Shown: positions 1 to 8,811, counted from the stretch's first letter. The stretch is 62,484 bases of DNA from 12-FULL-44-12b sp964364225 (GCA_964364225.1 CAYIKP010000001.1:1-62484), one strand, 5' to 3'. Notes: generated by a model not told the origin, from the sequence alone. A program made the numbers and translations.

Positions 1-479
1 TTCATGTATTTCAAGGTTTCTTCGCCAACTTTCCCTTTTTCTTCTAACTGAAGAGTAACTATTTCTCGTTCAACTTTACGCGCGATGGTACGGGCTACAT
101 CTAAAAGAGCACTTTCTTCGCTACCTCCAGAAATAATGAATGAAGTTATTGGTGGCAGGAGCGGTTCAATACTGTTAATAATGTTTTGGCAATATATAAC
201 CGATTCACCCTGAATAGTCTTCTGCGCTCCAGCAACTTCTGCTTGGACAATAAATAGCTTTTCTTGAATCTCGTGAAGGATTTCTGCATACAACTCTTCT
301 TTTTCGCCAACTTTTATTGAAAGACCTTTCGATTTGGTCTTTACCAAGCCCAAAAAAGAATTTAGATGATCGAGTGAACCGAGTACTCCAAAAACACTAT
401 CCGCCTTTGATAATCGCGTGCCAGGAGGACAATTGAATAGCTTGGTTGTGCCGTCGTCGCCCTTACCGGTATATAACAT
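1..479 (-). CDS. Cob(I)alamin adenosyltransferase, PduO type (partial, 3' end outside window)
   Basis: The reading frame starts at the ATG at 479 and runs off the left edge after 159 codons. The N-terminus MLYTGKGDDGTT matches the ATP-binding motif of PduO-type ATP:cob(I)alamin adenosyltransferases (usual form YTRTGDDGTT). Further in, the segments GGSEESALLDVARTIARKVER and the preceding helical region fit the second half of the family. The enzyme makes adenosylcobalamin in the cytoplasm. It begins 8 bases after the nrdJ stop codon on the same strand, so the two are probably co-transcribed. The context is telling: class II ribonucleotide reductase needs exactly this cofactor. Only the last portion of the protein is missing from the window. 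Confidence 0.88.
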   Translation of the reverse strand, partial: MLYTGKGDDGTTKLFNCPPGTRLSKADSVFGVLGSLDHLNSFLGLVKTKSKGLSIKVGEKEELYAEILHEIQEKLFIVQAEVAGAQKTIQGESVIYCQNIINSIEPLLPPITSFIISGGSEESALLDVARTIARKVEREIVTLQLEEKGKVGEETLKYM

Positions 480-487
480 AAGCGAGA

Positions 488-2785
488 TTAGTTACAGGTT
501 AGACAAACTCCTGGTGGTAAGTCTTCTGGCTGAGGGTTTTTTACATCCACAGCGCTTCTGACATTAGTATCAACCATAACAGTATCACCGCCTAGATCAG
601 CCAAAGTGGAGAGAATTCCTTTCTCTTCCTCTCCTTTTTCAGCATTACCCTTCTTTTTGTCTTTTCCAACATTCAATACCTGCACTGATTTAGAGCCATC
701 TCTGTAAACCGTAATTCCTTTGCATCCAGTGTCCCAAGAAAGCATGTAAGCTTTTTTAACATCCTCAACTGTGGCCTTGTTTGGTAAGTTGATTGTTTTT
801 GATACGGCATTGTCGATGTGTTTCTGGAAAGCTGATTGCATTTTTACGTGATCAGGAAAATCTAGATCATGAGCAGTTACAAATATTTTCTGCCATTTAA
901 GTGGAACGCCTTTTATTCCTGCTACAGAACCATGGTCTGCCACCTTTCTCATCATTGCTTCTGAATAAAATCCTTCACGACGTGCAATCTCTTCAAACTG
1001 TTTGTCTACTTCGACCAACTCAACCCAATCATTTTCTCCCTTTCCGATTCTGGATTTTCTAATGTAAGCCAAAGCAAATTTTGGTTCGATTCCTTGCGAG
1101 CAACCAGCGATAATGCCGATTGTTCCAGTTGGAGCGATTGTTGTTACGGCACAATTACGCAATCTCTCCCCACCAGGGTGGTTGTAAAGAGAGTCTTTGA
1201 AGTTTGCAAATGTTCCACGCCTCTTTGCTATTGCAATTGAAGCTGAATGCGATTCTTTTTCAATAAAACTCATTAACTCATCTGCCAATTGAAGCGCTTG
1301 TTTAGAGTTGTAGGGGATTTCAAGACTAACTAGTGTGTCAGCCCAACCCATAAGCCCTAAACCAATACGACGATTTGTTCTTGCCATTGCATCAATTTCA
1401 GGCAAAGGATATTTATTCATATCAATAACATTGTCTAAGAAGTGTACAGACTCATGTACTGTGGTTTTTAATCTGTTCCAATCAACAACATTTTTTCTTC
1501 CTTCTTTCTTTACAAATTTGTTTATATCAATACTTCCAAGATTGCATGGCTCGTTTGGCAATAGTGGTTGTTCTCCACATGGATTTGTTGATTCAATCCT
1601 TCCAAATTTAGGAGTTGGGTTTCCGCGTGCATCGTTCATACGGTCTATGAATACAACACCAGGGTCGCCAGTTTCCCAAGCAAGGTTTGCAACCTTGTCG
1701 AAAACCTCATTAGCATCGAGTTCTCCAACTGCTAGGTTATTCTTTGGATTAATGAGCTTATAGGTCTTTCCTTTCTTTACGGCCTCCATAAACTCGTTTG
1801 TTATAGCCACAGAAATATTAAAGTTCTGAAGTATTCCTTCTTTTGTCTTGGCGGTAATGAATTCAAGTACATCTGGGTGGTCAATATTTAGAATAGCCAT
1901 CATCGCGCCACGCCTCTTACCACCTTGCTTCACAACTTCAGCAACCATATCGAACACTCGCATAAAAGAAATTGGTCCAGATGAAACACCACCAGTTTGC
2001 ATTACGATGTCATTTTTTGGACGAAGTCTTCCAAAGTTGTATCCTGTTCCACCACCAGACTTGTGTATTATCGCGGTTGCTTTCGCTGCTTCGAAAATAC
2101 TTTCTATTGAATCTTCAACAGGTAATACAAAACAAGCAGAAAGTTGTTGCATCGGGGTTCCTGCATTCATCAATGTTGGCGAGTTTGGAAGGAATTCTAA
2201 TGACGCAATCAATCTATAAAACCTTTCTTCTGTCTTCATTATGTCTTCGTCTGAAATGTTTGGGTCGTAAATCTTTTCTGCTGCTGCTATGTTTGATGAA
2301 ATTCTTCTGAAAAGCTGTTGAGGAGTTTCTATAATTTTTCCATTAGCATCTTTTCTTAAATATCGTGATTCCAAAACCTTCAATGCGTTTTCAGTAACAA
2401 CAGTTTTTACATCGTGATACAAAAGATAATATTTTGCTTCTCGAATCTCTTGTCTTTTTTTTCTGTACTCGTCGTATGCTTCTGCAACATCACTGAAACC
2501 ATCTTCTTTGAGTGTGGAAATTATTACATCTTGAATATCTTCAACGCCCGGAGAATTTCTAACAAAAAACTTTTGCAAATTGGAGACAACTTTTTTGGAA
2601 ACTTGCTTAACTACTGGGCCATCTTTTTCTCTAACCGCTAAAAATGCTTTGAAAAGAGCATCATAGATTTTTGTGGGATCGAAAGTTACTACACGTCCGT
2701 CTCTTTTCCTAATAGTTTTAATTGCTTGGAAACTTTTTGTTAATTTAACGACTTTTTTAGCTTTTTTTGATTTTATGGCCTCCAT
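488..2785 (-). CDS. nrdJ: Adenosylcobalamin-dependent (class II) ribonucleoside-diphosphate reductase
   Basis: 765 residues. It reduces ribonucleotides to deoxyribonucleotides using adenosylcobalamin as radical source. An ATP-cone regulatory domain occupies about residues 22-110 (IRKRDGRVVTFDPTKIYDA). The catalytic barrel shows GGGTGYNFGRLRP near 242, NPCGEQPLLPNEPCNLGS near 400 (catalytic cysteine) and APTGTIGIIAGCSQGIEP near 550. The C-terminus ends GVCLTCN, the redox-active CxxC tail that re-reduces the active site. Length is normal for a NrdJ with an ATP cone. The following gene encodes a cobalamin adenosyltransferase. The upstream region carries two DnaA-box-like sites on the transcribed side. 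No nrdA/nrdB or nrdD is seen in the window. Confidence 0.96.
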   Translation of the reverse strand: MEAIKSKKAKKVVKLTKSFQAIKTIRKRDGRVVTFDPTKIYDALFKAFLAVREKDGPVVKQVSKKVVSNLQKFFVRNSPGVEDIQDVIISTLKEDGFSDVAEAYDEYRKKRQEIREAKYYLLYHDVKTVVTENALKVLESRYLRKDANGKIIETPQQLFRRISSNIAAAEKIYDPNISDEDIMKTEERFYRLIASLEFLPNSPTLMNAGTPMQQLSACFVLPVEDSIESIFEAAKATAIIHKSGGGTGYNFGRLRPKNDIVMQTGGVSSGPISFMRVFDMVAEVVKQGGKRRGAMMAILNIDHPDVLEFITAKTKEGILQNFNISVAITNEFMEAVKKGKTYKLINPKNNLAVGELDANEVFDKVANLAWETGDPGVVFIDRMNDARGNPTPKFGRIESTNPCGEQPLLPNEPCNLGSIDINKFVKKEGRKNVVDWNRLKTTVHESVHFLDNVIDMNKYPLPEIDAMARTNRRIGLGLMGWADTLVSLEIPYNSKQALQLADELMSFIEKESHSASIAIAKRRGTFANFKDSLYNHPGGERLRNCAVTTIAPTGTIGIIAGCSQGIEPKFALAYIRKSRIGKGENDWVELVEVDKQFEEIARREGFYSEAMMRKVADHGSVAGIKGVPLKWQKIFVTAHDLDFPDHVKMQSAFQKHIDNAVSKTINLPNKATVEDVKKAYMLSWDTGCKGITVYRDGSKSVQVLNVGKDKKKGNAEKGEEEKGILSTLADLGGDTVMVDTNVRSAVDVKNPQPEDLPPGVCLTCN

Positions 2786-2922
2786 TTTTTTACATCTTGC
2801 AAATTTTTATCTGATAAATAATTTAAATAAAACAATTGATTACTGGTATCAATATAAAAAGTTCATAGAATCCAAGGTAAACTTTTTATCCAATGAGTAT
2901 ACCCTGTAGACCACCTAAAAAA

Positions 2923-2941
2923 TGTGGAAAATTGTGGATGG
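2923..2941 (-). promoter_or_regulatory. Pair of DnaA-box-like sites upstream of nrdJ
   Basis: In the 266-base gap between nrdJ and comF, the minus strand reads TTTTCCACA (2931-2923), an exact match to the TTWTNCACA DnaA-box consensus. Ten bases away is CCATCCACA (2941-2933), 7 of 9 to TTATCCACA. A TATACT -10-like hexamer lies nearer nrdJ, at 2899-2904 on the minus strand. DnaA control of nrd genes is known in other bacteria; here it is only inferred from the motifs. Nothing else recognisable was seen in the gap. Confidence 0.35.
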
Positions 2942-3051
2942 TAAAACTTTTTTTGACCCCCGCCGAGATGCAAGATGGTGTATAGCTAAAATTCCGACAC
3001 CAAATTTATTTCATAACAAAAATTTGTCCGTGTGAAGACAAAAAAGAAGAG

Positions 3052-3678
3052 CTATTTTGCAATGACCACCGCCCCCTTAGTGAAAATGTTTTTTTCTTGT
3101 AATGCACGTATCGCTTCAGAGATCGTTGCGCCAGTTGTAGACACGTCATCAATTAAAATACACGAACCAAAGTTGTTTTTTTCCGTAGCATTAAATGCTC
3201 CAACTAAATTTGTAAGTCTCTCGCTTCTTTGTAAATTAGTTTGGCGCTTTGTCTCACGAATTTTTTTCAAAATTGGCGCGTAGCTAAATAAATCAGTCCT
3301 AGATTCACATATTTTCCTTACAATTAACTCTGAAGGGTTATATCCGCGTTCGTTTAGGCGACTGTTTGAGGAAGGAATTGGTACCAAATAAATTTTATGA
3401 TCACCAAACTGTAGATCATCTTCAAATATTTCTAATATTTTTTCTATCATCAATTCTGAAGTTTTTTCAATCAGTATTTTATTTTGATGGTGTTTTATTT
3501 CGCTAACCAATATTTTTATTTTTCTGTCCTTATATGAAAAAAGTGAATGGATTTCATTTTGAGAATCTACTTTTCTAAAAGCGTTCGCCATTTGAATAGG
3601 GGACATCTTTTCTAATTCCAAAACAGACATTTCCTTTGGAAATAAAGCATCAATTATTTTTTCAAAAAGCTTTCCCAT
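3052..3678 (-). CDS. comF: ComF-family phosphoribosyltransferase-like competence protein
   Basis: 208 residues. The type I phosphoribosyltransferase signature ILIDDVSTTGAT lies at about residues 174-185, preceded by VPIPSSNSRLNERGYNPSEL and the TKRQTNLQRSERLTNLVGAF block that together identify ComF. In naturally competent bacteria ComF acts in the cytoplasm in handling incoming single-stranded DNA. The usual N-terminal zinc ribbon (CxxC pairs) is absent; the first 60 residues contain no cysteine. It lies beside a type IV pilus operon on the other strand, which fits a competence role. The start is at 3678, ten bases from the assembly gap, so a longer N-terminus beyond the gap cannot be excluded. 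Confidence 0.87.
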   Translation of the reverse strand: MGKLFEKIIDALFPKEMSVLELEKMSPIQMANAFRKVDSQNEIHSLFSYKDRKIKILVSEIKHHQNKILIEKTSELMIEKILEIFEDDLQFGDHKIYLVPIPSSNSRLNERGYNPSELIVRKICESRTDLFSYAPILKKIRETKRQTNLQRSERLTNLVGAFNATEKNNFGSCILIDDVSTTGATISEAIRALQEKNIFTKGAVVIAK

Positions 3679-3688
3679 TTGAGATATA

Positions 3689-3788
3689 NNNNNNNNNNNN
3701 NNNNNNNNNNNNNNNNNNNNNNNNNNNNNNNNNNNNNNNNNNNNNNNNNNNNNNNNNNNNNNNNNNNNNNNNNNNNNNNNNNNNNNNN
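3689..3788. other. Assembly gap, 100 N
   Basis: Exactly 100 undetermined bases, the conventional size for a gap of unknown length. It separates the minus-strand comF from the plus-strand pilM, so any divergent promoter or missing sequence between them is hidden. Confidence 0.99.
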
Positions 3789-3794
3789 TATAAT
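3789..3794 (+). promoter_or_regulatory. -10 box of pilM operon
   Basis: TATAAT begins directly at the end of the assembly gap and is followed by six bases and then the pilM ATG at 3801. With transcription starting about seven bases after a -10 box, the mRNA would begin at or next to the start codon (leaderless). The -35 region falls in the N run. Confidence 0.6.
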
Positions 3795-3800
3795 AACAGT

Positions 3801-4931
3801 ATGAAATTGCCCTCTATATTCTCGCGCATTTTTAAAAAACCAGAAGGAAGTATTTTGGGTATTGATGTTGGTTCTTCCTCAATAAAAATTGTACAGCTTC
3901 GCAAAAAAGGTGAAACAGCCACACTAGAAACTTATGGAGAGCTGTCTCTTGGCCCATACGCAGGAGGCTCTGTTGGCCAATCAACAAATCTCCCAACAGA
4001 AAAAATAATTGAGGCACTAAATGATTTATTAAAAGAAAAAGAAGTAAATATTTCTACCAAGTCTGCTGCTTTTGCAATACCCTTTGCGTCGAGCTTAATG
4101 TCCCTTATTCAAATACCGGATGTACCGATGAAAGAGCTTCAAAACCTAATACCTATTGAGGCTAGAAAATACATTCCTATTCCTATTGCCGAAGTAGCCC
4201 TAGATTGGTCCATAATTCCTCGTGACGACACTTCTATAGAGGACAATCCAGAGGGAACTACCACATTTCAAAAACCAAAAGAAAAAGCTCTAGACATCTT
4301 GCTTGTGGCTATACACAACACTGTGCTACAAAAATACCAATCTATCGTTACTGGTTGTGGTCTGGAGGCATCTTTTTTTGAAATAGAGATTTTCTCCACC
4401 ATGCGTGCAGTTCTTGATGAAACAATTGCACCAGTAATGATTTTTGATATGGGGGCCTCTACCACCAAGCTTTATATTGTGGAAAGAGGTATCGTGCGCC
4501 TGTCTCACACAGTGAACAGAGGATCTCATGACATAACTGTTGCTATTTCTAAATCAATGGGGCTCGCATTAGATAGGGCGGAGGTAATGAAAAGAACTGT
4601 CGGTTTGGGTGGCGGAGAAGACAAAGACATGTCAGACATTGTGCATCTCTCGTTGGATTATATTTTTGCAGAAGCAAACAGGGTGATTTTAAATTTTGAA
4701 AGAAAATACAATAAAAACTTAAAAAAGATCATTTTTGTTGGTGGCGGTTCCGCACTTAAAGGCTTGGCAGAGCTTGCACAAAATAATTTTGAGACCCCAG
4801 TTGAGACAAGTGATCCTTTTGCAAAAATAGAGGCGCCGGCATTTCTCGAGCAGGCCTTGAAAGAAACTGGTCCAGAGTTTGCTGTGGCAATTGGTTTGGC
4901 ATTGAGAAAATTGCGTGAGGGCGGTGAATAA
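3801..4931 (+). CDS. pilM: Type IV pilus assembly protein PilM (actin-like ATPase)
   Basis: 376 residues from the ATG at 3801; an open frame continues upstream only through the N gap and is not real. The actin-like fold is visible in ILGIDVGSSSIKIVQLRKKG (about 18-36, phosphate 1 loop), MIFDMGASTTKLYIVERG (about 213) and IIFVGGGSALKGL (about 311, adenosine motif). PilM sits on the cytoplasmic face of the membrane and binds the N-terminal tail of PilN. It is the first gene of an operon that continues with pilN, pilO and pilB, the standard order. No ribosome binding site precedes it; TATAAT lies six bases before the ATG. Confidence 0.93.
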   Translation: MKLPSIFSRIFKKPEGSILGIDVGSSSIKIVQLRKKGETATLETYGELSLGPYAGGSVGQSTNLPTEKIIEALNDLLKEKEVNISTKSAAFAIPFASSLMSLIQIPDVPMKELQNLIPIEARKYIPIPIAEVALDWSIIPRDDTSIEDNPEGTTTFQKPKEKALDILLVAIHNTVLQKYQSIVTGCGLEASFFEIEIFSTMRAVLDETIAPVMIFDMGASTTKLYIVERGIVRLSHTVNRGSHDITVAISKSMGLALDRAEVMKRTVGLGGGEDKDMSDIVHLSLDYIFAEANRVILNFERKYNKNLKKIIFVGGGSALKGLAELAQNNFETPVETSDPFAKIEAPAFLEQALKETGPEFAVAIGLALRKLREGGE

Positions 4932-4965
4932 GTGAATAACAGCTATTTGCTTTGAATTATTGCGG

Positions 4966-4971
4966 TATAAT
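4966..4971 (+). promoter_or_regulatory. -10 box upstream of pilN
   Basis: TTGCGGTATAAT precedes the pilN ATG by nine bases. The same dodecamer occurs again at 11149-11160 before the pilin gene. This gives pilN an internal promoter with almost no leader. Confidence 0.5.
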
Positions 4972-4980
4972 TAATAAAGA

Positions 4981-5604
4981 ATGGAACCAAAATTCCAATC
5001 ATCTTTTATTCCAAAAACCTCTTCGCAGGAAACTGCGGTTCCTAAAGAGGTGGAAAGAGCCACTGGTCCAAGAGACGGTGGTGGTATTTGGAGTTTTATC
5101 TCCAGCACTATTTTTACATTAGCAATTGTGGCCGCCATTGTTGTTTTTGCTGCACAGTGGTATTTAAATAGAAATTTGGTTTCCATGGGAACACAACTTT
5201 CGGCTGCTCGTGAAGAGCTAGACCCCCAAAGGATTCAAGAAATAAATAGAAATTACGACAGAATAATTACCGCTAAAACCCTACTATCAAAACACGTAAC
5301 CCTTTCAAGTTTTTTTGAGAAATTAGGAGCAATGATGGTTAAAAACACTCGTCTAACAGATCTTTCATTCAGTATGATTTCTGGTAAGGGCTCTTCAGTA
5401 GCATTCAAGGGTGAGGCAATAGGCTATGTAGCCGTGGCACAGGTTTCTGATGTTTTTAGTAAATCCAATATTTTTAAAACTAGGAATTTCTTTGATCTCG
5501 ATCTAAATGATAAGGGGGCAGTCGTTTTCTCTTTTAAGGGTGAAATAGACCCAACGGTAATTATTTCTGGACAAGAACAAAGTACGGAACAAGAAAACCA
5601 ATAA
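4981..5604 (+). CDS. pilN: PilN-like type IV pilus assembly protein
   Basis: 207 residues. A cytoplasmic N-terminal tail of about 35 residues is followed by one membrane segment (SSTIFTLAIVAAIVVFAAQW, about 40-59). A helical region and an alpha/beta domain then follow on the outer side of the membrane, as in PilN. Its place between pilM and a PilO-like gene supports the call; sequence identity alone would be weak. PilN links PilM to PilO in the inner-membrane alignment complex. A -10 box lies nine bases upstream of the ATG, and pilO follows one base after the stop. Confidence 0.78.
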   Translation: MEPKFQSSFIPKTSSQETAVPKEVERATGPRDGGGIWSFISSTIFTLAIVAAIVVFAAQWYLNRNLVSMGTQLSAAREELDPQRIQEINRNYDRIITAKTLLSKHVTLSSFFEKLGAMMVKNTRLTDLSFSMISGKGSSVAFKGEAIGYVAVAQVSDVFSKSNIFKTRNFFDLDLNDKGAVVFSFKGEIDPTVIISGQEQSTEQENQ

Positions 5605-5605
5605 C

Positions 5606-6157
5606 ATGAAACCATTTTTACCAATCATTCTAGTAGTAATCGCAATAGGAATTTTTTATGCATATATAGATCCTCAATATATGGAAGTGCGAAGTTTGCT
5701 AAGCCAAAGAAGTGAATACACAAACGCATTGGCAAATATTGAACAAGTAAAACAATTGAGAGATGAATTGGAAACACAAATAAGTGATTTATCTCCAGAG
5801 AATGTTAGTCGTCTTGAAAAAGCGATTCCATACGAATTAAACACAGTGAAATTGACGAGTGATCTAGACTCGCTTGCGGGGCGCAGAGGAATGTCTATAA
5901 GAAACGTTAGGGTTGTTGAAGAGATGGTAGATTCAGGGGCAACCATTAGCTCTAAACCAAAAGGACCATACAAGACAACTACCATGTCCTTTAGTGTTGT
6001 TGGTACTTATAACAATTTCATAGCTTTCTTGAAAGATGTTGAAAAAAGTCTACAAATTCTTGATGTTCGCGCCATTAGTATGAGAGTGAGCGGTAGCACC
6101 CAGAGCCCAGTTATTATGCAGTTTGATTTAACAGTTCAAACCTATTGGATTCAATAA
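5606..6157 (+). CDS. pilO: PilO-like type IV pilus assembly protein
   Basis: 183 residues. An N-terminal membrane segment (FLPIILVVIAIGIFYAYI, residues 3-20) is followed by a coiled-coil stretch (about 30-75) and a ferredoxin-like C-terminal region, the PilO architecture. It is the usual partner of PilN in the pilus alignment complex. It starts one base after pilN and ends one base before the next gene, so translation is likely coupled. Confidence 0.77.
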   Translation: MKPFLPIILVVIAIGIFYAYIDPQYMEVRSLLSQRSEYTNALANIEQVKQLRDELETQISDLSPENVSRLEKAIPYELNTVKLTSDLDSLAGRRGMSIRNVRVVEEMVDSGATISSKPKGPYKTTTMSFSVVGTYNNFIAFLKDVEKSLQILDVRAISMRVSGSTQSPVIMQFDLTVQTYWIQ

Positions 6158-6158
6158 T

Positions 6159-6500
6159 ATGAAATACAACACTAAAATGATTGGCTGGATAATAGTGGTA
6201 GTAATTGTGGTTAGTGCTTTGTACACACTTGCTTTTAAAGATCCTGTAACAAAAGACGCTTCTGGCGCAACTGCTAGTGTTGGAAGTGATCTACTTGAGC
6301 TTCTAGACAAACTTAAGGGCGTTAGTTTTGACACTGATTTATTTTCAAGTACAAAATTTTCTTCTCTTATGGACTGGTCGATACCACTTCCTAGGCCAGA
6401 TTTAGGGAGACCAAATCCTTTTGAAAGGATTGGACTTGATATTGGAGTAGTAGCGCCAATTAGTACTCAACAGCCAACAGCTACAACAACAGCACCTTAA
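6159..6500 (+). CDS. Small single-pass membrane protein of the pilus operon
   Basis: 113 residues with one N-terminal membrane helix (MIGWIIVVVIVVSALYTLAF, about 6-25) and a low-complexity outer part ending in a Ser/Thr/Pro-rich tail. Its position corresponds to that of pilP in other pilus operons, but no PilP lipobox or domain is visible, so I leave it unnamed. One base separates it from pilO and six from pilB, so it is almost certainly co-expressed with the pilus machinery. Confidence 0.7.
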   Translation: MKYNTKMIGWIIVVVIVVSALYTLAFKDPVTKDASGATASVGSDLLELLDKLKGVSFDTDLFSSTKFSSLMDWSIPLPRPDLGRPNPFERIGLDIGVVAPISTQQPTATTTAP

Positions 6501-6506
6501 TTTTCT

Positions 6507-8282
6507 ATGAGTTTTCTTGAAATATTAGCCGACAAAAAATTAATTTCGGCCAAAGATATCCAACCTATACAAGAGGAGGCTGAATCAAAAGGAATTTCTA
6601 TTGAAAGGATTCTTTTAGATAGGGGAATTGAGGCAAAAGAGATTTTAAAAAGCAAGGGTGAATCACTGGACATTCCGACTAGAGAAATTGGCGAAGCCGA
6701 AGTTCCGGGTAGTATTTTAGATTTAATCCCCGAAGAGTCGGCGGCTTATTATCGTTTTGTTCCTCTTGGGGTTGAGGATGATGTTTTGGAGGTTGGAATT
6801 GTTGACCCAGACAATATCGAGGCGAGAGATGCTTTGAATTTCATTTCTTCAAAGCTCAACATGCCATTTAAACTTTTTCTTATTACAGAAGAGGATTTGA
6901 AAAAAGTTATTAATCAATACAAGGGGCTTACGGGTGAAGTGACAAAGGCTCTTGGTGAATTTGAAACAGAAATTGCAGAAGACACTAAAAAAGCGGAGGG
7001 ACAACAAATGGATGAGGGTCCGCAAGAAGTTGATGCCGGAATTGATGAAGCAATAACCGGATCAATAGAAAGAAAAAATAAAGATGGAACAACCACAATT
7101 GTTGAAGATGCCCCAGTAGCGAAAATGGTGGGTACGATTTTGCGTTATGCAATTGATGACAATGCGTCAGATGTTCACATAGAACACATGGGCACTACTG
7201 TAAGGGTTAGGTTTAGAGTTGATGGAGTCCTTAATACTTATTTAACCTTACCGCCAAAAGTCCACCAATCTGTTGTTGCTCGTATAAAAATTCTTTCAGC
7301 CATGCGTCTTGATGAAAAAAGAAAGCCACAGGATAGCCGTTTTTCTGCAAAAGTAGGTGATAGAAAGGTTGACTTCCGTGTTTCTACATTTCCAGCTTAC
7401 TACGGAGAAAAAGTGGTGATGAGAATTCTTGACCAAGCAAAAGGCGTAAGAAGTTTGGAGGAAATTGGAATTACAAAAGAAAGTATTGGTGTAATTCGTA
7501 AGGCAATGGAAAGACCATACGGACTCATTCTTATTTCTGGGCCAACCGGTTCTGGAAAATCCACTACTCTTTATGCCATGTTGAAAGAATTTGATCGTGA
7601 CCACAGAAATGTTTTGTCCCTTGAAGATCCTATTGAGTACAACATTGAGGGCGTTACCCAATCCCAGATTCGTCCTGATATTGGCTATACATTTGCAACA
7701 GGGCTACGTACCACCCTCCGTCAAGATCCAGACATCATAATGGTGGGAGAAATTCGTGATAAGGAGACGGCCCAGCTTGCTATACAAGCGGCACTTACCG
7801 GCCACGTAGTGCTTTCTACTATTCACACCAACAACTCTATTGGAGTTATTCCACGCCTTATTGATATGGGTGTTGATCCTTATTTGATACCACCAACCCT
7901 TGTTTTAGCTATTGCCCAAAGACTTGTAAGAACCTTGGTTCCTGGTACAGGAAAGAAATTACCAGTAGAAGGTGCAGTTAAGGCCATGATAGACAAACAA
8001 TTTGAAGATTTGCCAGAAGAGTTTAAAAAGAAATTGAAACTCGGAAAAGAATTTAGGGAAATAGAAGCAACAGAAGACAATCCAACAGGAACCAAGGGTC
8101 GTATGGCCGTGATGGAGCTTCTTGAAATGGATAAAGAGGTTGAAAAATTAATTCTTACAAACGCCGGAGAAGCAGAGATATACAAAATCGCGCGTTCGAA
8201 AGGAATGCTTTCTATGAAAGAGGATGCAATACTAAAAGCATTTGATGGATTAATTCCTTTCGAAGAAGTAGCTGGCTTATAA
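6507..8282 (+). CDS. pilB: Type IV pilus extension ATPase PilB (GspE/PulE family)
   Basis: 591 residues. An N-terminal MshEN-type domain (about 1-130) precedes the secretion ATPase core. Walker A GPTGSGKST is at about 345-353, the Walker B region DIIMVGEIRD at about 409 and the His box GHVVLSTIHTNNS at about 432. The hexamer powers pilus assembly from the cytoplasm. The protein contains no cysteine at all, so the tetracysteine zinc site found in many PilB/GspE proteins is missing; the region where it would lie is replaced by a charged stretch. Located between the small membrane protein and a response regulator. Confidence 0.95.
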   Translation: MSFLEILADKKLISAKDIQPIQEEAESKGISIERILLDRGIEAKEILKSKGESLDIPTREIGEAEVPGSILDLIPEESAAYYRFVPLGVEDDVLEVGIVDPDNIEARDALNFISSKLNMPFKLFLITEEDLKKVINQYKGLTGEVTKALGEFETEIAEDTKKAEGQQMDEGPQEVDAGIDEAITGSIERKNKDGTTTIVEDAPVAKMVGTILRYAIDDNASDVHIEHMGTTVRVRFRVDGVLNTYLTLPPKVHQSVVARIKILSAMRLDEKRKPQDSRFSAKVGDRKVDFRVSTFPAYYGEKVVMRILDQAKGVRSLEEIGITKESIGVIRKAMERPYGLILISGPTGSGKSTTLYAMLKEFDRDHRNVLSLEDPIEYNIEGVTQSQIRPDIGYTFATGLRTTLRQDPDIIMVGEIRDKETAQLAIQAALTGHVVLSTIHTNNSIGVIPRLIDMGVDPYLIPPTLVLAIAQRLVRTLVPGTGKKLPVEGAVKAMIDKQFEDLPEEFKKKLKLGKEFREIEATEDNPTGTKGRMAVMELLEMDKEVEKLILTNAGEAEIYKIARSKGMLSMKEDAILKAFDGLIPFEEVAGL

Positions 8283-8287
8283 TTAAG

Positions 8288-8695
8288 ATGATTTTAGAAA
8301 ACGCAGAAACAAAATCAGTTCTTCTGGTCGATGACAACCGCTTTGTACTTGAGATGTATGCAGACGAGTTTAGGGTGGCTGGTTTTAAAACAGACATAGC
8401 TGTTGGGGCGGCAGAAGCTTTGAGAAAAATGAGAGAAAATAAATATAATGCGATAGTTCTTGACCTTATTATGATTGCGGTTGATGGGGTGGCGTTGTTA
8501 GAGAAGATGAAGAATGAAAAACTGGCCGAAGGTTCGGCACTTATCCTCCTTACAAACTCTGACGATCCTGATAAAATAGAAAGGGCTCGAGTACTTGGTG
8601 CAGAGACCTATTTAAAAAAACTTTCAACAGTTCCCCGTGAGGCAGTCTCTCAAGTTTCTAAAGTTATTCAGTCTCAAAATTTACAAACAATATGA
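8288..8695 (+). CDS. Single-domain response regulator (CheY/PilH-like)
   Basis: 135 residues comprising one receiver domain. The acidic pair is in VLLVDDNRF (about 13-21), the phosphoacceptor aspartate in IVLDLIM (about 58), the conserved Ser/Thr in LLTNSDD and the lysine in YLKKL. There is no output domain, so it probably acts by protein contact, perhaps on pilus motor proteins. It sits between pilB and pilT. Its TGA stop overlaps the first bases of the structured leader in front of pilT. No histidine kinase gene is seen in the window. Confidence 0.9.
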   Translation: MILENAETKSVLLVDDNRFVLEMYADEFRVAGFKTDIAVGAAEALRKMRENKYNAIVLDLIMIAVDGVALLEKMKNEKLAEGSALILLTNSDDPDKIERARVLGAETYLKKLSTVPREAVSQVSKVIQSQNLQTI

Positions 8696-8811
8696 ATCCC
8701 GTTAGAAACCGCGGTCACGAAACAAATAAATAGATATAATGGTCAATATGATTATCAATAATATAAATTTCAGGCTAAGCGGTGATACCGCGACCTGTTT
8801 CTAACGGGATG
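8694..8811 (+). promoter_or_regulatory. Structured leader element, copy 1 (pilT)
   Basis: The 5' arm (ATCCCGTTAGAAAC at 8697-8710, then CGCGGT and CAC) pairs with the 3' arm ending GTTTCTAACGGGAT at 8797-8810. The outer helix is 14 base pairs and perfect, followed by a bulge and CGCGGT/ACCGCG. The pilT ATG (8809-8811) lies in the 3' arm, with its A and U paired. The loop resembles the interiors of the copies before ligA and fba (an ATAATGGT block and an AATAATATAAAT block). Function unknown. Confidence 0.75.

Noticed and set aside
3636..3800. Upstream extension of the pilM frame through the N run
   Set aside because: The codons are undetermined bases; the ATG at 3801 with TATAAT six bases upstream gives a normal PilM N-terminus.
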